Below, one piece after another: positions 20,507 to 35,795 of a stretch of 64,000 nucleotides of DNA (position 1 is its first letter; every line of letters starts with the position of its first letter). Source of the DNA: Xestospongia muta (lineage: Eukaryota > Porifera > Demospongiae > Haplosclerida > Petrosiidae); the NCBI GenBank assembly GCA_963693285.1, contig OY848928.1, positions 5,671,827-5,735,826 of the forward strand, in the 5' to 3' direction. The position numbers were made by a program, and so were the translations under genes. The notes beneath the pieces are model-generated. The model was given only the letters and a program-made list of their open reading frames with translations, was not told the origin of the DNA and ran no database searches.

Positions 20507-23500
20507 TTACATAGAGTACAGTTCTTCCAATTCAGCATGATAATTTTGTATTGTGGGTGTGGTCAGACTATCAACCATCAGTTTTCTGTTAATATTATTG
20601 TTATAACTAAAATATGACCAATGTTAATTTCTGACCTAAACAGTTGCTGTTTACGAGAAGTTCTTTCAAATTCAAATGCTTTCTTTCTTGCTACATGAAT
20701 CACCTAATAATAAAAAAATAACAGATCTTCAAATAAAAATTAAGTTTCCAATAACTGATTACCTCCAGAGGTACACCAGCTAACTTTGCAGCATTAAATC
20801 CATAACTTTTAGGACATGCTCCATCAATAAATTTATAAAGAAATGTTATACTCTCTTCTCCCTCGTTCTCTTCTTCACTTTCCACCATACAAGCCTACAA
20901 ACAAAACTACATGTTTCCATAGCAACAAACATGTCATATACCATATGTCCAAGTTGAATGCAGGGGTTGTCTTTTAATTCATCCACCAGGGTGTGGTAGT
21001 GGGTGGAGAATAAAGTACGACATTTTCTATCTACTAGACTCCTAATGACAGCTGAAGCAATAGCTGTGCCATCGTAAGTAGCTGTTCCACGACCTTATAA
21101 GGAAAGTGGTAATATCATATCATATATTGGACGACTTACCTAACTCGTCAAGTAAAACTAATGAGTCTATTGTGCTATGTTGTAATATAACACATGTTTC
21201 ACTGACCTCAACAAAGAAAGTACTCTCTCCTATCATTAAAAACAAAATGATTAATTAACGAGGGAGACATACCTCTCATGATACGATCTGAAGCTCCTAA
21301 TCTTGTAAATATTCTATCTACTGGTGTGAACTTGCATGATTCTGCTGGTACAAAACAACCCTAACAATAATATATACATCCATTATACCACTGTGTGTCC
21401 ATTATGTGTTAGATGTTGTGTGTTTATTGCATAAAATATGTGTCCATTTTATAGATATCTGTCCATTCATACCATTTGTGCTAATATTACAATAAGACCA
21501 GTTTGTCTCATTAGTGTTGATTTTCCCCCCATATTGGGTCCAGTCACTACTAAGCATGACTTGCCAGTCTAAAAAAGAGAGATGAAAAAAATATCTAATA
21601 AATCAACAGGTTGTTCAGACCCCTTCCGAATTAATAATGACATCATTGGGAATAAATTCATCTCCAGTGAACGTCTGAATAACGCAGGGATGTCTTCCTC
21701 CGTGGATTTCAAGAAATGGCTCTTCTCCTGTTACTATAATAGGACGACACGTCTCACCATCTATACCTGCACTGTATGTTGCCATAGCAACCAATACATC
21801 TAATATCGACAGACAACGGACAGCAGAGTCCCACAATGAAAAACTAGAGCAACATTATAAAAGTAGAATGTTTTGCTATAGCAACCTACTGCTCTCCAAA
21901 TGAATAAAAAATCGTTCTCATAGTGTCACGTAAAGCACTGTCCTTTTTCTCTTCAGCTGCTATTAAATGAGTCAACATTTCCTCAATCTCTCTTGTCCAG
22001 TAGCGACGAACTCCTTTCTTCTGAGATTTGAGTTCATAAAAATCTGGTACCTCTAAAGAGTCTGGTACTTCCAGTTGGAAACGATTACGACCAGTACCCC
22101 AGTAGATTATATTCTAAATGAATTCATTAATAAGGGTACTACTCTATTATCCATTTACTTTACAACGAAGTTGTTTTTTCTGTTGCTGTAAGTAATCTTT
22201 TAAATTTTGTTTGATCTGTTCTATTTCTTGTAATGCAGTGTCATAGATAATATTGACTCCATTACGAGGAACAATGGCGCCTTCTTTACGAGCTTTCTGG
22301 TGATCAAAAGATGCATCAAAAAATTGAAGTTTATCCTTTAAATCAGGAAACAGTCCTAATATAAATATTACAACAATATTATAACTAGATGTATAATACC
22401 TTTGTCTGCAGTTAGAGTGACTATCTGTTTTAAGAGATGAGAAGATAATGTTGTAAGGTATGGAGAGAACACATCAATGATACGAGAAGAGCTTTTAAAT
22501 CCTTCAACCATGCTCGAAAAGTCAATTATCTTTTTCCGACTGCAAATAATTTTATAACAATTGATTTTACAAAATATACTAACTAACTTGTATGATATCT
22601 CCTCATAAAGTATAGCTCTACTGTCTGGATGTGTCTCACTTCTGACCTTTGACCCCAATGCATGAACTCTACAACATACACATCAACTTATTTGACCATC
22701 CATCCATTTCAAGCACCACTCCATCCATCTGTCCATTCCACCATTCACCTTCTCAACATTCTCTCTAAGTCAGGAATTGTTTTTAAAATGCCTTTCACTT
22801 CAGACAATAGAGAAGAGTTTTGTACAAGATCAGTCACAGCATCTAATCTGTCATTAATAGCAGCTGGATTACACAAAGGAGCTGAGATCCATTGTTTCAA
22901 CAGACGTCTACCAAAACCAGTACAACAATGATAAAGACGTTCCAACAATGTCCCAGTCATACAACCAGTGTTATCAATCACATCAAGGTTAGCTAATGTT
23001 ACATCATCCAATACCTGTATAGTAAATACACTTATATATAAAATACAACTAGAGAGATGGATACCATTTTCCTATTGGCAAAATCATTAGTGATAGATAA
23101 GTTGTGTTGTGATATGGAAGAACAATCATGTGACATGTTCATTTCATCGACTGGTATAAATTCCTATTTACAATTATCACTTATAAAATTTTTTTATGTA
23201 TTATATTGTACCTCAAATTGGCATAGTTGTAGTACATCAGTATCAATAAGACTGCGTTTTAATGTCCAAATACAAGCTCCTAAAGCACTAAGAGCTAACT
23301 CATATGTTTCTTTAGGACTCAATCCTAAACCATCCTCTGGAATGGGAATGGACCTTGCAATATATGGATTACAAACTGTACCTTGAGAAATCATCTCTTG
23401 TAAAACATCAGGTAATTGTTTCTATTATAACAAAAATAAAAAATAATGTAATAAATGAAATACTAACCTCATCAGTCTTCCCTTCAAAATACTCATCTTC

Positions 23501-26125
23501 CTGTAAAACATTTAATGTTTTCTTTCCATCCCAGAATTCAGACCCTATCAATGTTCAATATACAATATATTAGGTAATATCACAATACCTGGTACTAATA
23601 TATCTCTGATTGAAGTTGAGAGAATCTGATTGATTAACTGCTGACATTTGTGTGACACATTGCCTCGTTCTAAAAGGACCTATAAAGGGTGTGGTCCTAT
23701 GATGTCAATATGATGTAATATACTTGAACGGGAGGATAATGAGCTAGTAATGTCCTCAATCTTGAACAATGGCGATCATCTTTAAACTGTCCCAACTAGT
23801 AGAGAGAGAGTATTATCTATTGTAATATTTTAAATAATACTAACATGGAATGTTCCAATACAGGTATCAATGAAACAAACTCCAAACTCATGCTCACTCT
23901 GAGAACAGGAACCAGGCTACAGAGAGAGGAATGGGATTGAGGATGTACCCTCAATTATAACAAACCTTTTCTTTTATAGCTAGTAGGTAAGCAGACTCAG
24001 TTTCTGGTTCTTCTCCTTGAAAGAAACCTATCATTCTAGTACCTGGTATACCATATAATATAATAGTCAGAGTATTATGTGTCCATTTACCTTTACTTAT
24101 TAAAGCACACAATTCACGTCTCACAACTCTGTCAACACGTGATGGACTTGTTGCCACTATAGATGCATATCTTACTATATTAACTAGTTGTTATGGACTT
24201 ACTATTACGTATTCTTTGTTCCATCATTTGTGGTGTCTCTGTCTGCTCCACTCGAGCTACCCTATAACAAACTATTATATAATAACTCAATTAAATTACT
24301 TGTAGCCTTTTTGGACGAGAGTTTGAGAATAACGGCCAAAAGAACTCTCAGGAAATCCTGAGTGTGCAAACTGTCCTTTCATAAATATAAGGTTTAACTC
24401 TTTTACACCGATAACAGCATCCATGTGATAAAGTTCATAGAACTTGCCAACCTGAGGTAATATTGCAATGGTTGTTAGCTCCCTTTGAACCCTCACATCC
24501 AAATTTCTATAACCAAATCTATCACAAGTCTCAAACCTATACTCTCATGCTAATACTGAAGGTTACAAACCTTAAAGAAGAGGACAGTGTCGTAATTACT
24601 ACTCTTAATATCCCACCATTGTCTCATGCCTGGTGTCACCTTCTTAATAAAGCTTGATGGAACCTATAGTCATTACTTAATTAATAAGCTATGAATATTT
24701 AAGTAGGATTCTTACATGAAGTGTCCTTGGATTAAAATCAGGATCGTTGATTTTTTTGCCATTTTTGTCCCTATAATTAATTCAATAAATGAAGAAAAAA
24801 TTCTATAGTACTGACCTCCTGTTCTCATCTTTCAAGAAATCTAATGTATCATGTAAAAAGGTACCAATTCTGTCCAGTCTCCCACTTCCTTCACTTGACA
24901 ACACAGACTATATACAATAAACACTTATAATAAAATGGAGTACCTACTGGTGAACTAATTGTAGGTGTGGCACAGACTATATACAATAAACACTTATAAT
25001 AAAATGGAGTACCTACAGGTGAACTAATTGTAGGTGTGGCACAGACTATATACAATAAACACTTATAATAAAATGGAGTACCTACTGGTGAACTAATTGT
25101 AGGTGTGGCACAGACTATATACAATAAACACTTATAATAAAATGGAGTACCTACTGGTGAACTAATTGTAGGTGTGGCACAGACTATATACAATAAACAC
25201 TTATAATAAAATGGAGTACCTACTGGTGAACTAATTGTAGGTGTGGCACAGACTATATACAATAAACACTTATAATAAAATGGAGTACCTACTGGTGAAC
25301 TAATTGTAGGTGTGGCACAGACTATATACAATAAACACTTATAATAAAATGGAGTACCTACTGGTGAACTAATTGTAGGTGTGGCACAGACTATATACAA
25401 TAAACACTTATAATAAAATAGAGTACTTACTGGTGAACTAATTGTAGGTGTGGCAGGACCAGTTCCAGCTGGTGTCCTGGGTGTTTTAGGAGTCTTTGGA
25501 AGTGAACTTGGTTTAGATTTCTAAAGACAAATAGACACAATAATTATATTGACATGTGAAATGACACACCTTTTTAGCTGGAGTCATATCCATTTCTTCT
25601 TCATCTAATAATGTTATATCTTCTTTGTCTTCTTCAGATTCTTCATCTATCATTTCTAGTTGGTATTCCTCATCGTCTACAAAATATTAGTAAGTAATAT
25701 TTACTTGATAAGAAACAATATAGTCTTACCATCTGAATCAAACACTCTCTTCTTTCGCTTCTTTGCTTTTGCTCTCTCATTAACACTCATTGATGCTTTT
25801 CGTTTGGGTCTACCAGCTAAGTTCTATATATCACATGAATATCAAATGAATATCACATGACTTGAGTTATATTTAACATATGCACCTTAAAGCGACCAAT
25901 TTCTCCTTCACTGTCATCATCATCTATGAGAGGTTTAGAGCGTTTCCTAGCAACTGTGGATGAGGTTTCCATCGGCTCTTCATTCTCTTGTTCTTGAGAT
26001 TTGCTTTGTTTGGAAGTATCAATTTGTTTGGTCAATGGTAATTGGTTCTGTTTATTAGAAGGAGTCTTTTCAATAGCTTGAACTGGTTTAAAGTAAGAAA
26101 ATAAGTTCCTTCCTCCTTGACTCAT
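20507..26125 (-). CDS. MSH6: DNA mismatch repair protein MSH6
   Basis: Thirty exons give 1193 residues: 25886-26125, 25730-25823, 25570-25676, 25431-25520, 24816-24907, 24716-24770, 24571-24663, 24300-24451, 24203-24261, 24091-24156, 23966-24042, 23845-23916, 23724-23795, 23589-23679, 23468-23544, 23212-23421, 23065-23163, 22749-23014, 22588-22668, 22400-22539, 22159-22355, 21890-22113, 21621-21843, 21473-21568, 21273-21360, 21140-21229, 20942-21093, 20763-20894, 20636-20703, 20507-20585. Motifs: PIP box NLFSYFKP (residues 7-14), mispair-binding [25 protein letters not shown], Walker [28 protein letters not shown] and STHYHTL. It pairs with MSH2 as MutS-alpha and recognises base mismatches. 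The N-terminal region is acidic and Lys-rich and lacks the PWWP domain of vertebrate MSH6. The intron between exons 4 and 5 holds a tandem array of its own splice junction. Confidence 0.95.
24904..25468 (-). repeat. 69-bp tandem array of an exon-end plus intron unit inside MSH6
   Basis: Eight 69-bp units start at 24904, 24973, 25042, 25111, 25180, 25249, 25318 and 25387. Each middle unit contains, on the coding strand, an acceptor TATATAG, a 29-base copy of the exon 4 end (encoding ATPTISSP in frame) and a donor GTAGGT plus a 40-bp intron. The outermost units supply the real exon 4 donor (GTAAGT, 25425-25430) and exon 5 acceptor (24908-24909). Confidence 0.9.
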
Positions 26126-26280
26126 TTTAGCCAGCTCTTGGTATGACCTAGTGTTCCCGCCACTACTGTATAGTTTCCCGGGTGTTCCACGTGGCCACAA
26201 ATCTGCGCATGCGCAGATGTTTTCTTTGTTGTGTACATGTGGGCTGGGAGGATAAGTGGAAGAGCAGTCTTTTAGAGAAA
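26126..26280. promoter_or_regulatory. Divergent promoter MSH6 / STT3A with an 18-bp palindrome
   Basis: ATCTGCGCATGCGCAGAT at 26201-26218 is a perfect 18-bp palindrome containing the NRF1-like core. It lies in the middle of the 155-bp gap between start codons, with a CCACGTGG E-box just before it (about 26188-26195). Confidence 0.6.
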
Positions 26281-29734
<3,454 letters not shown>

Positions 29735-29846
29735 TACTTGTGAAAGGCAACTGTTATAGTTTACGGAGTATTAATGAGTTTTCTTCCTGTACAGATTTCA
29801 GAATATTTCCGTTTATTCCCGTTTTTGTAAAAATTGCTAATGTAAA

Positions 29847-29858
29847 TGCGCATGCGCA
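29847..29858. promoter_or_regulatory. NRF1-like palindrome upstream of the first RRM gene
   Basis: TGCGCATGCGCA lies 73 bp before the start codon at 29931, between STT3A and the first RRM gene, which are on the same strand. Confidence 0.5.
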
Positions 29859-29930
29859 CACTCTTAGTCACGTTAGTGAGACAACACCTGTGGAGAACTT
29901 AAGGACTATAGTAACTGTTATAAGAGATCC

Positions 29931-32019
29931 ATGGCTACAACAAGTGTACCTAAAATGGAAGAAGGGTATTGAATCAAGTATTCTTGTAATTTGAATTTTG
30001 TCAAATCCACTCAGGAAGATCTTTGTTGGCGGTCTTCACGCTGATACTACAAAAGAAAGTTTAAGTACATATTTCGGTCAATTTGGTGAAGTTTCAGAAT
30101 CAACTATTATGATTGATCCAACGACTGACAGATCGAGAGGTTTTGGTTTTGTCACATTCAAAGATCCTGCTGTTGTTCAGTTTGCTTGCACACCAAATGC
30201 AGAACATCGTATCGATGGTAAAAAGGTAATAAAGTAATATATGAACCATAATTACATATTAGTCTACCTTTAGGTTGATCCCAAACCTGCTTATGAGAAG
30301 GTAAAGATACTCTCATAATATCATTAAAGTTATTTTAGTAACATATTAGGGAGCTGAGGCTAAAGTCCAAGAGTTACTACATAATACTAAAGTGTTTGTA
30401 GGTGGTATATCTCAAGGAACCACTGAAGATGTGATTGCTGCACACTTTTCACAATATGGCAACGTAAGGTTATAATGGACTTATTACCCAATGTTTAATT
30501 GTGTTATTTTTAGGTAATAAATATAGATTTGAAATACGACAAAAACACAAATAGGATGAGAGGTTTGTTACTATTATATATGCTTGCTGGTTTTATTCAC
30601 GTTAACAAAACTTACTGTACTATGACCATCCAATCTTCTCCTTTCCCACATATGATAAACACTATATGTACCCGTACTCGTAATGGAACTACTGTACATG
30701 TTTACTGTACATGTAATCTACATCGTCCGGTACTTGTACATGGGATAAAGGTTTTGGTTTTGTTGGATTTGACACAACTGAAGCAGCAGAACTAGCAGCC
30801 AAGCAAAGGTTTCAGGACCTCAATGGAAAATCGGTTTGTATTCTTTCCGCCAGGTGTTATTTAATGGGGCTCTGTTCAGTTTATTGATCTTGTCATTTTT
30901 TAACAAACCTTTACTCCAAATTTTTGTATGTTATAGATTGAAGTTAAACCCGCTGAAGCTAGAGATAGAAGACACAAGCCCTATGGAGCAATGTATACAC
31001 AGCAGCTTACAGCACAGAGCTATTCACGTAAGCTATTTATTATACACAGGCCTTCTTCCCTATCCCTGGTAGCGATAATTATAATATGTTATCGGGTCAT
31101 AGTTTGGCCTAGAATATACTCGCTGGCTTGTCTTCTCTAGTTAGTTGATTTAAATGACTTAACTAGAACCTCATTATACCAGCTACATTGTTATATAAAA
31201 ATTTCAAGGGCTGGATATTATTATTATCTTCTCTAGCTTATTCAAGACCACAGGAATTTGGTGGTGCTGCTTCATATCCAGGATATGGCTCATCTTATCA
31301 ACAATATCCAGGATATAGTAAGCTATTCATTATAATAGTTATGTTTTGCCTAAAGTGTTCCTTGCTGTCATCTTCACTCATTAAATGGGTGTGGTTTATG
31401 TTGGACGAGGGTCAACTTAGGCATACAGTAAAAATCTAGCCCTCAGTGAGGTGTTATTAGATTTAAAACATCATTTAGGGAGCTAGAGACAACACTCACA
31501 ATAAGAGAATTGTGTGGATTTTAAAAATTTACTTTTTCTCTCTTGTCAAGATTACGGTGCTAGTACTGGTGGCTATAATCAAGGTGGATACGGTGCTGCT
31601 AGTTATGCACCTCCTCAGGACTATACTTATGGGCGTGGCACAAGTTACGGTCAACAAGACTTCAATTATCCACGTAATTATGGAAGTACATAACAACGAG
31701 TTGTTTTTAAAAGTTAACTCATCACTTTTTTTCTCTTTTTATAATTAGATCAACAACAAATGAGTGGTTATCCTCAGGCACCAGAAAACTCTGGTTTTAA
31801 TCAAAGTAGAACTGCATATGGTTCTAATAACGAAAGCTATGGAGGTATGTCCATGGCTCTTAATACTTTCTGTGCTATCAAACATTAGGTCACCCTGGAT
31901 ATGGCGGTTATGATCCAAGTGTTGCTGCTGCCTTTAGTTATTCTGAACAACCAACGCCTGTTGGTGGATATGGACGAGGAAATTCACAAAGGGGTGCAGC
32001 ATTTGGTTATGGTCGTTAA
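29931..32019 (+). CDS. Two-RRM hnRNP with Gly/Tyr-rich tail (copy 1; DAZAP1/hnRNP A-B/Musashi type)
   Basis: Exons 29931-29965, 30015-30225, 30274-30300, 30350-30463, 30514-30562, 30751-30833, 30937-31027, 31237-31317, 31551-31673, 31749-31844, 31889-32019; 346 residues. RRM1 has RNP2 KIFVGGL and RNP1 RGFGFVTF; RRM2 has KVFVGGI and RGFGFVGF. Between them lies the short VDPKP linker typical of hnRNP D, DAZAP1 and Musashi. The C-terminal third is Gly/Tyr/Gln/Ser rich (GYNQGGYGAAS, YGQQDFNYP) and probably disordered, like prion-like hnRNP tails. A nuclear RNA-binding role in splicing or mRNA control is inferred from the family; the exact orthologue is unclear. Confidence 0.85.
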
Positions 32020-32349
32020 CGATGATCACCCTCTCTTTATTAGACTTAATAACATTCATTTCTTTCTTTGCTTCCCTTGTAATAAGTATTTTATAAAATC
32101 AAAATGTTTATGTATGTCTAAGTGAGCATGCGCAGATAAAGGGGCGTGGTTATTATATGATGTATTAGTACTTCCGTACGGTTTATAGATAGCTTCTAAA
32201 TAGCTAGATAAATCTACTTACATCTTTACTATAGGTAGCTTTAAAGTTATCTTTAGGTTAAGTAAGATAGCCATTGTGTCTTCTTTCCTTCATCTCTTTC
32301 TTTTTCACTTTTTTGCGGAGAATCAACCACCCCACCTTGCCACCTTAAT

Positions 32350-33847
32350 ATGGAGCTAGATTCCGCCATTGAACCTGGGTGAGTTTTTTATTGAACCAAT
32401 AACAACAGTATATGACGAAAGTATATAACTTATAGAAAGATCTTTGTTGGTGGACTGAGCTGGGACACCAAAGAAGAAGGTTTCAAACAGTATTTTAAGA
32501 GATACGGCGAGATTACTGACGCCAAAATAATGGAAGATCAAGCTACCAAGAAACCACGTGGATTTGGGTTTATTACATTCAAAGATCCTGCCAGTGTCCA
32601 AGCTGTATTAGCTGAACCCAATCACATCATTGACAATAAAAAGGTGAGCTATTAATAGTTATAAGAGATATTAGTTATAATATTATTGTTATTAGGTTGA
32701 TCCTAAGCAGGCTACATTAAAGGTATCATCTGTCAATTGTAAATAGCCGCACTCATTTTTGTAATGCTTCTTTAGCCGTCAGCTCTTTCAAACAAGAAAG
32801 TATTTATTGGTGGACTACCACTTGATGTAAAAGATGATGAACTCATTGGAGCATTCTCACAGTTTGGGACAGTAAGAAATATCTTCTATCTTTAAAAAAA
32901 TAATATTGGAATTTTGTTAGGTAACCTCAGTAGATATAAAATGGGATAAAGACAGTGACAAGAACAGAGGTGGGTACTAACTTGTAATATTTTAGTTATT
33001 AAATCTTACAAAAGGGTTCGGATTTATTGACTTTGATACAGAAGAGAGTGCTGCTAAGGCTTGTCATGCTAGATATATTCCCATCAGAACAAAACAAGTG
33101 AAAATTTCTAAACAAATTATACAAAATAATCTGATTTTATATGATACAGGTAGAAATCAAAAAAGCTGAACCAAGAGGTAAAAGTCGGGGCATGGGTTCC
33201 TATGTTGATCCCGGACCCTTGTACGCGCCTCAATCTGGTAATTGACAGGGCTGTCCTCTATATTACTATATCAATGTTTATTAGGTTATTCTGCAGCTTA
33301 TGCTAGTATGGGTAGAGGATATAGTACCAATGCTAGTACATCAGGAACATATGGAACACCTTATGGGTTTTATAATACTGCTGCTGGATATGGTAAGGAT
33401 TTGTGTTAGTATTAGCTCCACCCACTCTAATTAGGTTATGGTGCTACCGCTTATAATCAGCCACCTAGTGCACAATATCAATACACTACATCAGATTACA
33501 GTGCTTATAATCGTGGTTATAGTGGTAAGTTGAATGCTAAATATTAACCCTTTATGCTCATAGCTAGGTCAGCAAACAATGACAAGTTATCCTCAAGACG
33601 GCACTGGTTATGCTCACGCACGAACTGGATATGGTAGTGGAACGGAGCCTTATGGATCTGGTGGAGGTATGTGCTTATATGATAAGCAAGTAGGGAGGTT
33701 GTAATTATGTTATCTGTATCTCTAGCCACTGGTTTTAATTACGATCACACTGGATATAATTATGGTGACCAGATGGGCGGTGCTGCATATACGGGAGGAA
33801 GGAACACAACTCAACAGAGGAGTGGATTTCCTTATGGTAGAAATTAA
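32350..33847 (+). CDS. Two-RRM hnRNP with Gly/Tyr-rich tail (copy 2, tandem paralogue)
   Basis: Exons 32350-32378, 32436-32643, 32696-32722, 32776-32871, 32921-32969, 33015-33097, 33150-33237, 33285-33392, 33435-33524, 33568-33666, 33726-33847; 332 residues. RRM1: KIFVGGLSWDTKEE and RGFGFITFKDPASV; RRM2: KVFIGGLPLDVKD and RGFGFIDF. The tail is YG/GY rich. It has the same exon count as copy 1, and exons of 27, 49 and 83 bases recur at the same positions and phases, so the two genes arose by tandem duplication. The RRM1 to VDPKQ linker matches hnRNP A/B and D proteins. The transcripts probably act separately: 330 bp with a GCATGCGCAG motif (about 32127) separates them. Confidence 0.85.
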
Positions 33848-34102
33848 GATCACAATGTTAACTCAGCCATCTTCATTTTCTCTTGACACTTTGCTTTTAA
33901 CCAAACTTGGACATTGGACATCACAAGGAGGAGGAGGGTTGGTTATAATCTCTGCATTTTCCATTTGCATTTTTAAAAATGATATTAACACAAATCTCAC
34001 ATATAATAATAATAATAAATAAATTAATTATAGAATATATTAGTAAACACAACTATAAAGAAAAGAGTAGTGGGTGGGGTAAGCCACACCCATTACCCAC
34101 TG

Positions 34103-35411
34103 CTATCTGAATTTTAAAGGTAGACCAAAAAGGCGTGCCTTAGTAAATTCATAAGTAACAAAAGCCACACCCATACTTGGAGCAACTTTTAAAAGATTAG
34201 GAAGCATTCCTTTATAGAAACCCTTAATCCCTTCAATCCTATACATTGTGACAACAGCATTAGGTGTTGAGGTATAAGGAAATTTGTCTCCCATTGTTCC
34301 TTTCATTTGCATACGTCGTCTGATAACATCAAGAGGATAAGTTACTAGAGAAAACATTAAAAATATCAATATTAGTAACAAACTTACTAGACTGGGCTGT
34401 AGCACCAGATATAGCACCGCATAATAATTTTGTAAGAACTGGTAACTCCTCATCTAAGACCATTTGATTACGAGTGTCATTATCATTTAAAACACGGGCC
34501 ATTACATAACCTACAATAATAAAGTATTATACCTCCTCATATTGAAAATGATAATACCTTTTAAAGTTTCATACACAGCAAAATTCAGACCAACATAAGG
34601 GGCTATACCCTGTATAATAATGTATTGATCATAATATATAAACAATAATCGAATATACCATTAATGTTGGAACAAGACCTCTATATAAACATCCACTTTT
34701 AAATCCACCTTCTTCTTTTAAAATTACACGAAAAGCATGACGAATATTCCTTTTATAATCAAACATGACTACTGCATTCATTACATACATTCTTACTTGT
34801 ACTTTTTGTCAACACCTTCACCCTGAGCTGAGAGGCGTGTCCTCACCAGATCAAGAGGATAAGTAGCAGTTACTGAAGTTATACCAGCTAAACCACCAGC
34901 ACAAAGTCTTTTACCAGGAGTTTGTTGTCGAGGGTCAGTTGGAATTTTAAATAGCTATAAATGAATTAAATACCAACCATTATTGGTACACAAGTGGCTT
35001 CAACATTGCTATATACTTGGTACTTACTTTCTTAAATTCTTCATATGCAGCAAATTGTACAGCAACATAAGGTACAATACGAACAACATTGGTACCATTG
35101 CCTTTAAAGTATCCTCTAAATCCTTCCTCACGCCAAATCCTAACTAATGAAGGAATAATCCCTTGGAATTTTCTATGTTCTTTCGCTGATTCTGTCTGTA
35201 TCTGAAAGAGACATTACTAGAAGATCACTCTCTCAATATATGAGGCCTACTTGATAAAGTATCTTCATTCGTTCAAGCGGAGAGACACATGTTCGTGATA
35301 CAGCACCAGCTACACCTCCAGCAACCAAGTGTTTGAGTTGATTCAATGTGAGTTTGTCCCAGAGGTTAGTAGATCTATCAATAACTCTGGGTTGTTGAGA
35401 TGAAATGACCA
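34103..35411 (-). CDS. Mitochondrial carrier (SLC25; CoA/adenine-nucleotide type)
   Basis: Coding exons 35251-35411, 35028-35201, 34797-34954, 34659-34749, 34558-34609, 34388-34510 and 34103-34344 give at least 333 codons. Three carrier repeats each have the signature P-x-[DE]-x-x-[KR]: PLERMK, PLDLVR and PLDVIR, with [26 protein letters not shown] and [14 protein letters not shown] between them. The order and motifs resemble the SLC25A16/SLC25A42 and plant ADNT1 branch, which carries CoA or adenine nucleotides across the inner mitochondrial membrane; the substrate cannot be fixed by eye. The start codon was not found: the 35251-35411 exon is open at its 5' end in phase 1, and the upstream sequence to 35560 offers no in-frame ATG, so a further exon or a downstream ATG (MKILYQ) is possible. 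Confidence 0.85.
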
Positions 35412-35795
35412 CTACAAAAAATGATAGAGGAATGTGAAAACTGAAATCTACTTACTACTTTAATTCCCTTCACAGACGAGCTATGTAACACGAGCTACCA
35501 TTATCATACTGGCTAGACAGCTGAGATGTAGAGGTGTGGCTGTTATTATTGAGGGTGTGGTTAGTTAGTTTACATTGTACGGAAGGATACGGAGCTTACA
35601 ACCGGGAGTAACCACACTGGTGCTGTTGTGTGCCTGTAAGGAGTAAGTGTGTTACTACTATTTTGTCTGAGTTACTTCCATCATTAAATATTCACTTAAT
35701 AACGTAATTACGGGGCAACTCAATAATTATGTAATACTTTGAAATACTGCTAGATTTTTAATATTATTTTAATTATTAGTTGTTATAGATAGATA
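35412..35795. other. Intergenic stretch between the mitochondrial carrier and CAP
   Basis: It probably holds the missing 5' exon of the carrier and the promoters of both genes. No motif beyond short GT-rich runs stands out. Confidence 0.4.

Noticed and set aside
24891..25400. Open frame of 23-residue repeats ([12 protein letters not shown] type) as a repeat protein
   Set aside because: It is the MSH6 intron array read through; it has no start in good context and ends at a stop where the real exon 5 begins. Splicing gives intact MSH6.
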